Translations under genes and position numbers: made by a program
The notes under the pieces: model-generated
What the model was told of the DNA's origin: nothing
The model's input: only the letters and a program-made list of their open reading frames with translations
Database searches by the model: none
From: Liriodendron chinense
Taxonomy: Eukaryota; Streptophyta; Magnoliopsida; Magnoliales; Magnoliaceae
Reading direction: 5' to 3'
Length of the DNA: 64,000 nt
Assembly (NCBI GenBank): GCA_003013855.2
Contig: ML058550.1
Span: 30,001 to 94,000 of the forward strand
In this document: in pieces, positions 45,971 through 56,009 of the stretch
Position numbering within the stretch: position 1 is the stretch's first letter
Layout of the letters: the number at the start of each line of letters is the position of its first letter

Positions 45971-47895
45971 TGTACATTCCAGGCCGTGATCTGGCATGAG
46001 CCCTTAATTACATCGAATGATCGATGACCCTTGATTAAAAGGCAAAAGACTAGTCAGCGGGGACTATGGTCTCAGAGTTCATTGGTCACGGAGACCTGTG
46101 TTTTGGTGGTCGCGGAGACCTGTGTTTGTTATAGACTGATCCACCTTTGTGCGAGTCGGATGTCTATGTCCCATGTTTTGACCGGAGATCCGGGCTGAGA
46201 CTGTCAGGGTTTATGGCTGAGATGGACGACTCTGGGCCCGCGCCTGTCAGTGTAGGGACAGGTGACCTCGGGAAGTCCATTCTACAGTTGTGTGTACCTG
46301 CGCAGCTCAACCAGCGGATGCCGTTTGGATGGGTAGGGCATCGACTGTTCTCGGAATATCAGTTTCTAACAGATTGTATGTGATAGTTTAGAACTCTTCT
46401 GGTGTGGTTTATCGTGTTAACCATGGTCCCCTTTGATTAGTCCAGTCCTGGATTAGGGTCATATTATGATAGTACACGTGATGATAATGCATCAGTATGA
46501 TTATGGGTGCCGGCGGCCTCTTTTCGAGAGAATCGTTCCATTCAGCTCGTGGGGTCGGATCGGACTCCGAAGGCTAGCGTTCTGCTCATTGGGTAACCCG
46601 GATGGGTCGTTTGGCTGCTCCATTGCGTTCGGAACGCTCGAAATACCCAAAATAGGCTCAAACGGGGCTTAAAAATGTTATAAAATGAGGATTTAAAGGT
46701 GCTGGAATGAATGCGCAAAGTGCTGATTTTTGCGATCCGCTGGCCTGATTTTATTGACGCGCTGGGGCCAGTGCGTCCATAAATGATTTTCATGATGCGC
46801 TGGGTAATTTTGTGCCGCGCTGGAGCCAGTGCGTCCTTAAAATCTAATTTTTCGATCCGCTGGCCTATTTTGCGACGCGCTGGGGCCAGTGCGTCCTAAA
46901 GTTGTAATTTCCTGATGCGCTGGGCTATTTTGCGATGCGCTGGGGCCAGTGCGTCCATAAAATAGCTTTGACTCTAAAACTTGCATTTTTCTGATCCGCT
47001 GGCCTATTTTATGACGCGCTGGAGCCAGTGCGTCCTTAAAATGCCCCAATTGATGGTTTGTGTAATCCACCAAGGACTTTCCTGATGCGCTGGGTCACTT
47101 TTATGATGCACTGGGACTGGCGCATCGAAAAAAGATGACTTAGTCATTCCTCCGGACCTGGTGCGATCGGAGGTGCGATTTCCGGCGAGGGGTTCCGACG
47201 GTCGGAGAAGGATTCCGGCGGTCGGCAAAGGTTTTCCGGCGACGAGGTCCTCTCTCTCTTTCGCTGAATGAATGCAAATGAGGTGGTGGGCGGGGTATTT
47301 ATAGGTATCGTCGTCCAATAAGCAGTCGACACGTGTAGCGCTTCGATAAATGTGCTCGGCGCGTCGCGAAATGATCGGAGTCCAGAAGTTGGTTTGCAGG
47401 ACGCGCCAGCTGCCAGCGCATCCTGAAATTAACTGATTTTTGGATGCGCTGGGTGAATTTTTGGATGCGCTGGGGCCAGTGCGTCCATAAATTCATTTTT
47501 TGGATGCGCTGGGCGCAGTGCGTCCATAAATTGATTTTTTGGATGCGCTGGACGCAGTGCGTCCATAAATTGATTTTTTGGATGCGCTGGACGTATTCGT
47601 GTCCCACAGATTTGGGTTTTGCAAATTGGGGGGTCTGCGGGGTCCGCCTCGAGATGAATGTCGATGCACTGCTCCTATTTCTTCATAATTGAGGTATCTT
47701 CCCAATTTTGGACAGTTTTGGTCACGATGTCCGATGGGGTCCATTACCGGTCCAATTTCATGCTCGAGGCAAATCTGGTGCGTGTGTCGTGATTCGTGTT
47801 GCGATTTTCGATGCACTGGCCCTAAATCCGACCGCGTGATGGTTTCGGCATTCGAAATCATCATTTCGGGGATCCTCAATTTCGGGACCCCAACA
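45971..47895 (-). mobile_element. Solo LTR related to Tat-1, 1925 bp, in Tat-2
   Basis: On the minus strand it runs TGTTGGGGTCCC...GGAATGTACA and is flanked by GACGG at 45966-45970 and 47896-47900. About 45979-46345 is homologous to the part of Tat-1 LTR U5 around 21630-21200 read in reverse. U3 carries its own palindrome array. TATAAATA lies at 47303-47296 on the minus strand. It ends about 170 bp earlier than the Tat-1 LTR, so it belongs to a sister family. No internal sequence remains, so it arose by LTR-LTR recombination. Confidence 0.85.
46740..47590. repeat. Palindrome array in the solo LTR
   Basis: Repeated dyads of the type GACGCGCTGGGGCCAGTGCG, followed by TCC(A/T)TAAA, occur at about 46756, 46817, 46876, 46936, 47013, 47465, 47504 and 47547. 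Half-units GATCCGCTGGCC and GATGCGCTGGG lie between them. Position and spacing match the GGTGCGTGG/CCACGCACC array of Tat-1, but the arm sequence is different. Confidence 0.85.
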
Positions 47896-47900
47896 GACGG

Positions 47901-50096
47901 CCTCCTATGGGCCGCCCGGACGGTCTCTGACCCCCGGTTTCTTCGGTGGGCTGGGTAAAAGGGTGCACCCCCTTCTTCTATATAACATGGTGCACCCTTG
48001 CCCCCTCCACCGTGCCATCTTTCTCTTCTTTCTCTCATACTCTTTCTTTCTTCAAGTTTTCTCTCTCCTCTTGGTGGTTCTTTGCTTTCTCTCAAGTGGT
48101 GGGCCTTAGAGAAGTTTTGGGACAGCAAGGTGGTCCCTCTTTGGTGAGTGGTAAAGGTATGGACCACTCCCTTTCCCTTTTCTTGTCCTTTTCCTTCTTC
48201 ATTATCTCTTCTCATGACTCTTTTCTTTTTCCATGTAGCTATTTCAAAAGAAGTGAAGGTGGGCCCAAGTATTTTTGGGCCATTTTCTAGATCTCAAGTC
48301 TCTTTCAAAGGTGGTGCATGGAGAAGGACATTGCAAGCTCTCCACTTCATTTTTTCTTTCTTCTTTTCACACTCCCTTCATGTGTATGTAAAGGGTGATT
48401 TTGCCATGTCATCAAGTGTGCATGGCAAAATACTCTATCTTTTTCATGGGAGTTGGGCCTCTCTTCATATGTATCAAATGGGCTCAAAGTGAAGTCATGG
48501 CCCTTGGTGTATTTGGTGGGCCCAATGCTTCATTTTGGGCTCCCTCATGTTTTCTTGCCCTTGTTATTTTTCCTTGAAGCTCTTCCTTTCTTTTCCATCT
48601 TCTTTTCAAGATTTTGGGCTCATGGACATGGTAGGGCCCATTTCAAGTTTTGGGCTCATGGGGCTCACTTTGGGTGTCCCCGTCTTTCTTCACATATGTA
48701 TGGACCAAGGTGATTAGCCCACTCTTTACTTGGATCTCAAGTGGGCTAGATTTCTTAGTTGGGCCTTTATGGACAAGTAGCCCAAGTCTTCCACCATCTC
48801 TTGATTATGATGTACATCCTTGTACAAAGTGTGGTGGGTTCCTTGGAGTTTTTCCATATGGATGGGCTTTTGGGCCTTCATTGAAGCTTGGATTTCTTTG
48901 GACCATGTGTGCACCACTACACTTTGTCCATGTAGGCTTTTTTCTTTTCATGCTCTTTTCCTTTGATGAATGGAGGACTTGAGTTGATCATCTACAAGTC
49001 CCATGAGTGAGTTGTTTCAACAATCTCACTAAGTTCAAATGGTTTTTCCTTGTGGGAGGAAAGTGGTTCTCTAGAGTTTCCTTAGATGTTATCACTCTCA
49101 AATGGATGATCCTCAAGTGAGATATCCATACAACCATGGCTCCTTGATCTTTTCGTTGGGGGCTTGGTGGGTCATCCACCATCATTCTCAAGTATGAGTG
49201 ATTTCTTTTTCAATTTGTGAGAAAGAATGATACCCATAAGTTGCCCATTTTTGTCCCATGCTTTGGGACATTTTGGATTTTGATCTTCAAGTGGGCTATG
49301 TGTACCATTCTTATCCATTTTCATGATGGTTGGGTGACTCATCAAGCCATGCCCTTGTGTGCTCAAATGGTCTCTCTTTTTGGTAAAGAAATTGGTGCAC
49401 ATAAGTTGCCCAAACTTTCCCTTACATGGGCATTTCCAACTTTGATTCTTCATGTGGGCTATGTGCATCGACTTTCTACCATTAGCTTCTTTGATTCATG
49501 TGTTTGTGGGTAGACCGCCATGTTGTATTCTCATGGTCAAAACTTTCATCAAGATGAGGCACATAAGGTTGCCCATGGTTAACCCATGAATGGGTCCTCA
49601 TGTTCTTCAAGTGGGCTATGTGCTCCCTCTAATCCATTGAGATGATGAATTTGGGTTGCTCTTGGGGCCCACTTCCTTTCTATCCCCCACTTGTCCATGC
49701 ACATGTGTAAAAAGATGGAAACATTTTAAGTGAGAATCATGGCCTTGGTATAAAAAAGTGGATCAATCCTTGGCCACATATAGACTTTGAAGAGGAGCTT
49801 CTCATGTGAAGTAAGATTCTTATCCCTTGTTGATCTCGTGACACTTGAGTGCATTTGTTGTCCAAAATGTGTCCTTGGATGATGGACTTTTCTTACCTAA
49901 GGCATGCCATGTAACCTTCTTTAAGGTGGGCCTTACTTTTTCCAATGGGCCCAACACATATCCTAGGTGACACATGGAGTTGGACTTTAGATCTTGCATT
50001 TGGATGTGAGTTCAATCCCATGGGTTTCCTGGATGATAATTTGAATTTTAACGGGTAAAGGGATAGGGACTTACCTTGCCAAGCTTGTAGGATTCA
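47901..50096. other. Tat-2 region upstream of its PMD gene
   Basis: No recognisable coding sequence. TATATAAC at about 47978 lies about 2.1 kb before the PMD start, and a CT-rich leader with splice-like GTGAGTGG (about 48143) follows, so a promoter and long 5' leader are possible. The rest is rich in GGGCCCA and CAAGTGGGCTATGTG words. Confidence 0.35.
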
Positions 50097-51591
50097 ATGG
50101 CGGATGGTACCAGAGGTCGCCGAGTGATTGATGAGGATGATCCTGCCTTCATCGTCCGCCAAGGGGACCACATGTGTTCCTTAGCTATGGAGCATCAACC
50201 TCTTCCCGCTATCAAGGGTCGAGGTACCAGGGATCACTGGGACAACTGGGTGAAGGATCCACAGCCCTTGCTTGAACGAGTACTGGATGATACTCCTTTT
50301 GCTGGCCTCCTCACCTGACGTTTTCGTAACAACGATGCTAACCGCATGATGCTCGCGGCCCTTTGCGAGAGGTGGCGGGACGAGACTCATACCTTCCAGC
50401 TCCCTTGTGGTGAATGGGGAATAACTCCCCTGGACATTTATATGCAAGTAGGCTTTCCGTTTCATGGAACAGTTGTTCCTCAAGTCAGCTCTCTGGCTCC
50501 CCTCACTTCCACTGACTGGCTACGGCTCGTCGGTGATGTCCCACCCGAGGGTGAATTCCAAGGCCATCAAGTAAAGATGCGATGGTTCTACAACACTTTT
50601 ACCTCCTTCATCCCCTCCACCGAGCGAGAGGCCCTCCACAAAGCACGGGCCATGATTACTTATGCCTTCGGGTCCTTCCTTTTTTGCCATGCGAATGAGA
50701 GGGTTGATCCTAAGTTTCTTCATTTAGTCGAGGATCTTCATCATCCCTATAACTGGAACGGGGCTATCTTGACCCGTATCTTCCAAGGTCTGGACAAGAC
50801 CTGTCGGCATAGCCGGTCCTTCACAGGTTTTTGGCCTGTCGTTGAGGTATCTCTTCTTTCGCCTTTCCTGTAGGCTTTCGCCTTCTTTCTCTCTCTGATC
50901 ATTAGGTGTGCTTTTTGCCCAAACCTGCTTTTATGACCATTTTCCCCATCTCGCGCCGAGGATGCGAGACGATGTTGAACCCTCTTTGTATCGCCACATG
51001 TACTGGCACCAGCAAAACCGTCAGCGAAACTCCCGAGTTTCTGGGGATAATTGGCGTGCTGACATAGACGGGCTGACCATCGAAGATGTAAGTGTCTTGC
51101 TTTCTTTATCCCTTATGCTGCTCTATAACTGATTGTGGTGACTTCATTTACTGCAGCTCGCTCGGATGCCGTATGCCAGCTTCCCTCTCTATTATACCCC
51201 CCAGCGTGTGGAGGCATATGATGCTTCATGTTTCCGTATCATGCTTTCCAACGCTGAATCTTTTCAGTGGTATCTAGGTGAGAGGTTGCTTCGGCAGGTC
51301 ACCGGGGTGGCTCGGGTCCCTTGTTCTACACCTCCTCCAGCTGCTCGGATCCCAGCTGATGAGAGAGCTGAGGCTCTCGTGGGCCAGCCCGGATTTCGTT
51401 TCACGATCCCGGATCGTGACTATGATGAGTGGTATTTGCTGTACGGCCAGGGGCCTCTGCTTCCTTTGCTCTATGTTCTAGGGGGTCGTCGCTGGTATGC
51501 TGGAGGCTCGGTGACTGCTCCTTTGATGGATCTTTATCGTCGGGAGCGGGACGAGAGGAGGGATGATGATGACTATGTTGGCGACTTGTAG
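50097..51591 (+). pseudogene. PMD protein gene of Tat-2 (opposite strand to the element)
   Basis: Starts ATG at 50097 (MADGTRGRRVIDEDDPAF). The plant mobile domain is visible as DNWVKDPQPLLERV, THTFQLPCGEWGITPLDIYMQVG and FPFHG. An in-frame TGA at 50316, followed at once by RFRNNDANRM in the same frame, breaks it; CGA to TGA would explain this. One clear intron lies at 51088-51156 (GAT|GTAAGT..CTGCAG|CTC, 69 bp). A further junction is needed near 50827-50905 to reach the frame of FYDHFPHLAPRM: a 79-bp GT-AG intron would fit, a small frameshift is the alternative. It ends TAG at 51589 after an acidic tail (DDDDYVGDL). It resembles the PMD protein of Tat-1 only in domain type, so the two are different subfamilies. 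Confidence 0.75.
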
Positions 51592-52600
51592 CTTGTTTGG
51601 GTATTCTGCTTTGTATGGCCTTGTACTTTTGCTTTTATCTTCTTTTGTATCAAGCTCTTTTGAATGAATATACAATCTTTGACTTGTCTCAAATTCTTTG
51701 ATGATGTCTGGATGTTTTGACCTTTGACTTGTTCCTTAATGATTTGTGAAAGATGAGACTTCTTAACTGCATGGATGATGACTTGAACGGTTCAGATTGC
51801 TTGATTAGGCCTTGTGGGCCCACTTGATGATTAGATCTTGGATTCTGGCCCTTCTTTTGATGATCGAACCTTTGATCTTGCTGCTCCATGACTTGGGTAA
51901 GCTTTCCAATGGTTTGGATCCTGATGATTTAGCCCTTGAATGGTTCAGATTGATAGTTTCGACCCTGTGGGCCCACTTGAGACCTTGGCTTTACTTTGGG
52001 GCACCTCTTTTGATGATTTACGAGGCTAAGAAGGCTTCTCATGGTGTGGATGATGGCTTGAACGTCTCAGATCGCTTGACTTGGCTTTGTGGGCCCACTT
52101 GATGATTAGATCTTGGATTCTGGCCCTTCTTTTGATGATCATACCTTTGATCTTGTGGTTTGATGGCTCATGTAGGTTCTTCAATGGTTTAGATCATGAT
52201 GATCTAGTCTTTGAATGACTTGGATTGCTTGTGGCCCCCACTTGATCACCTTTCCTTCTCTTTGACTTGATTAGCCATGTTCTGGCTGCATTGCTTCGTG
52301 ATTGAACCGGTGGGGCACCTTTTATATGATCTTGATCAGCCTCAATCGAAATCTGGAGTGGACCGGAGCCTTGGGCGGCCCACGGGGTGCCATATGCTGA
52401 CGTGGACTGTCAGCCTCACCTACCAAGAACCCTGGAGCCAATCCCGCGGAGAGAGAAGGAGCGCGTCCGTACGGGCGGCCCAGAGCAGGCCGCCCAAGGC
52501 TCGCCTCTTGAGCGGCCTGGGCTGGCTCTGGTTCGGACAGTGAGCATATTCCTCTAGCTGCTGTCTCCCTCATCACCTGCATCCGATTCTTTGGTCCAGC
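51592..52600. other. Tat-2 spacer with a partial tandem duplication
   Basis: About 51810-51868 and 52087-52140 share GTGGGCCCACTTGATGATTA and the following 40 bases, at a spacing near 275 bp. A GC-rich stretch (52365-52545) has GGGCGGCC/GGCCGCCC dyads. No coding sequence recognised. Confidence 0.5.
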
Positions 52601-52601
52601 C

Positions 52602-52892
52602 ATGAATCTCTTCCTTGTCTCTTCTTTCATTCTCCTTTTGTCTTTTTCTTGGTTTGTCCTTTCTTGGGCAATGGATGGTGGAGATTTAGGGGCTGTGGGG
52701 GCTGTCCAAGGTGGGTCCCACACTTCAGATTTTCAACTGAGCTTTGATAATGGGGAGATGCCTTTAATGGATGGGGTAGATGGGGCATTAAGAGAGGGCA
52801 TTGATGAAGACTTAAGCTTGGTGGTTGGTGGAGCTTTGAATGGCCCCATTAATGGTGGGATGGCTGGAATTTCTGATTTGAATGGGGCCTTC
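52602..52892 (+). pseudogene. Acidic D/G-rich frame of Tat-2, first part, split by insertion
   Basis: Open from 52602, with a more likely start at ATG 52671 (MDGGDLGAVGAVQGG). It ends at GCC TTC, where the Athila-like element entered. The same frame continues at 63281. Composition (D, G, L, V) recalls the aspartate/glycine-rich part that follows the PMD in Tat-1, so this may be the distal part of the Tat-2 antisense gene. No domain recognised. Confidence 0.5.
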
Positions 52893-54835
52893 TGTTGAAC
52901 CTTCAATTTATACATTGCATTGCCCATTACATGACATGGTTTGCATGATTTTTATGATTTAAAGGCCCATCTAACACATGTTTTGTGATTATAGGAATGA
53001 GAGCGGACTTCACTCAATTAGAGACCAAAAAGGGGCCATTTGGAGCCTTTGATGAAGGCCCAAGGTGGACCAAAGAAAGAAGGAAGCAAAGAAAGAAGAA
53101 AATAGAAGAAAGAAAGGAAGAAAACAAGAAGAAAAAGAGACCGACCGGTCTTGACCGGTCGGCCAAGGAAGCCCGACCAGTCTTGACCGGTCAGCCATGC
53201 TTGCTGGAGTAATGCCAAAGAGGGCCTGACCGGTCATGACCGGTCGGCCAGCCCTGTCCGACCGGTCGTGACCGGTCGGCCATGTAAGTTTCAGATTCCA
53301 GATTCTAAAACAGCAATGTACTCCCGCACCTAATTTTTCGGACCAGTTTTATGAATCCATCTTGATGATATTTGGAAATCCAACACATCCACGTCGAAGA
53401 GGAGCTCGACGCCGAACTAACCCAAGTGGTTTCGTGTCGATCGGAGCTACGGATTGACCGTGGTGGCCAAAACAATACGAACTGTCCAGAAAGTTCCAGA
53501 TTTCGCTGTTCAACTCTGGGCCGGTCCAGAGGACTCATCATTGATGATATGAAGAATATACTTTGACCATCTTTTAGAACACATCCATATATAAATAACC
53601 ACAAAAGTTTCAGATCAAAAGGATGTGTGGTTTGATCGTACCGGTTGAAGAAAGATGGACCATCCAGAAAGCTCCAACTGCGCAGAGTTTATAAAAGCCC
53701 TAATTGTTCTAATTTTCGGACCATATTCTGAGGTTGTTTTGGACAATCTAATCCATCCATCATGTAGAGGAGGAAGTTTTCTACCAATGTTCAAAATTTG
53801 AGATCAATCCGACCTCTGTACACTCCGGGGTGTTGAAAGCAAGATGACTGGTTTTGAAGGTACCCAAAGTGCGCGATTTTGAGAGGCGGTCGGTGATGTG
53901 ATTGGTGGGCCCATTCAGAGGATAATCTTGGAAATCTAAATCATCTATTTGGAAGATCACATTACAAGGAATCTACAAACCAAATTTGAAGGCAATCCGA
54001 CCATTGGTTAAGCCGTACCAGGCGAAACAAATTCTGCTATGTTGCTGTACTATTGCTGCACTATAAAAGCAGGTGCTCTCTTCTATTCCAAATCAACCAA
54101 GGACGTGGGGAGCAAGGAGTTCAAGTCCCAGGAGGCTACCTAGCCTCCTCCAGCTAGTTTTTCTTCCTTTTCCTAGTTCTAGTTCTAGTTTTAATATGCT
54201 TTTCCTTAGCTAACCTCTTAGCTAGAGCTAGAGGTGAAATTTGTAGTTGGTTCCAATGCTTTAATTCTTTTATTTCAAGTACCCTTTTCTTAATTTTGGA
54301 TTTTGAAGTTCTAGTTTGAATAAAGTTTGGTTTTTTAGAAGTTTTGTGAGAGTTTGTGTGCTCCGGACATGAGTTCCTTACAATTCTCTAAGATTACCAT
54401 GATTGGGTTGTTTGAATTAGAATTGTAGTAACCCTTGAGCATGCCATAGTCCATAGGCATGGCTGTTACTCCGAAGGCTACAAGTTCAAGTTCTATGTGC
54501 TTCATTAGAACTAGAAATCTAATTTCCAGATTTAAGTGGGATTGTTTGTGCTTGAATGTTATATCTTCCAATTAGATGAGAGATAGGACTTTGATTCTAA
54601 TTGTGTTGTACTTGGATGAATGGATTGGCATTAGACCACTACAAGTGGATCCTTGATGCTTTAGTTCTTCTTATTTTCAGATTTTTCTATTTTATGTTAA
54701 AAACCATCTTCTCAAACTTCTTAGATTCTAGTTATTAGAGTACTTGGAATTGTTTACCTCTTTCCCTGTGGATCGACCTCGGTCTTACCGAGATTTATTA
54801 CTACATCGCAGCCTTACACTTGAGGCGAGCGAACA
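52893..54835 (+). repeat. 5' LTR of the Athila-like element
   Basis: Starts TGTTGAACC and ends GAGCGAACA. TATAAAA at 54062-54068 and AATAAA at 54319-54324 bracket the likely transcript ends. Four dyads of the type CCGACCGGTCxTGACCGGTC lie at 53142-53282 in U3. Confidence 0.92.
53142..53282. repeat. Four GACCGGTC dyad units in LTR U3
   Basis: Units at about 53142, 53173, 53226 and 53258 read CCGACCGGTCNTGACCGGTC followed by GG, each a near-perfect palindrome. One unit has two mutations (GACCAGTC, GTCAGCC). The 3' LTR copy (61581-61722) has all four nearly perfect. Similar dyads occur in the copia LTR at 18511-18720. Confidence 0.85.
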
Positions 54836-54841
54836 AGTTTT

Positions 54842-54859
54842 TGGCGCCGCTGCCGGGGA
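54842..54859 (+). promoter_or_regulatory. Primer binding site of the Athila-like element
   Basis: TGGCGCCGCTGCCGGGGA, one base different from the TGGCGCCGTTGCCGGGGA site usual in Athila elements (tRNA-Asp, from general knowledge). Confidence 0.85.
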
Positions 54860-56009
54860 AAAAGTTAAACGGTTTTAATTGTTCTAGTAGCTATAGAGTA
54901 ATCTTAGTTAGGTAGGATTTTCAGTTTTTATAGAAGTAGATTTTCTGATTTTTTTTTACTAACAATTTTTTGTTTGATTTTGTAGGACATTGTTGATGAC
55001 ATAGATCTCACTCTATTGGGTAACATCTCCCCATCTCCCTTCTTTTTGTTCTTTTTTCTAGATTAGGGTAGTTCCCAATTCTTTAAAATTTCATCATGTA
55101 TGATTGGACGAATGGTGCGTACAAGTACCTTTTGGAGGATGAGACGTCGGATTTTGAGACCCAAAATCATTATGATTGGAACCATTATAAGCATAAGTAT
55201 TTTTCTGAGATTCAATCAACCTCCACTACCTCCCCACGTAAGACGATGCGTGATTACATTAATGAAAACAATACACATATTGAGGCACAACGTAAGATAA
55301 TGGGAGAGTATTGGAAAGAGATGAATAATGTTCCACCGGTTAGGACAATGTATGATCACTTGTATGGCTACACATGTCAACAACCATCTAAAAGCCCAAC
55401 ATATGACATGCATAATCCAAATTGGTGGGAGCATCAAAATTTCAACTTGGAAGATGAGCCAACCATGGATGCCAACAACTATCCTCAAGAGTTTCTTTCT
55501 CATGAGCCGCAACCGACACAAACTCTTGAGGATGTGCTGCGAGAGTTTATGAAAACAACTGAGCAATACATACAAAACCTCTCGCCATCTCAAAATATTA
55601 AACCCAACATTGGGAACACCGAATCAATCCCCAACAATGAGGAGGATGAGGCTATCCAAGTCCCACCTTCTTCGGATTTAATGGATAGACTTTTAAAGGA
55701 GATTGATTTCAATGATCCCAATGTCATCATCAATTATGGTGAGTCCACTATCTCTTTTGGATGCTTTGAACTTAATGATGAAGAGATTTCAATGACGGTT
55801 GACGAACCCGAGGAATCCATAAAATTTGAAAGTGGTAGTGGGGTTGCCTACAATGAGGGTGTGGTGAATGGTTATGAACCTATGGTTTCTTTTTCCCAAG
55901 GGCATAATGATTATGAGTCTCTAGAGGATATGCATGCTAGAGAGATGGCCGAAGTCGATCTTTTTGAGTCGTTCCACCAACAACACATGCCAAATTCTAG
56001 TGTGGTAGA

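Noticed and set aside
48148..49000. Several plus-strand F/S-rich frames
   Set aside because: They arise from CT-rich leader sequence, overlap in different frames, and show no domain or consistent codon use.
52602..52670. Signal peptide-like start MNLFLVSSFILLLSFSWF
   Set aside because: It comes from a CT-rich stretch before the D/G-rich frame. ATG 52671 is the more plausible start and nothing else suggests secretion.
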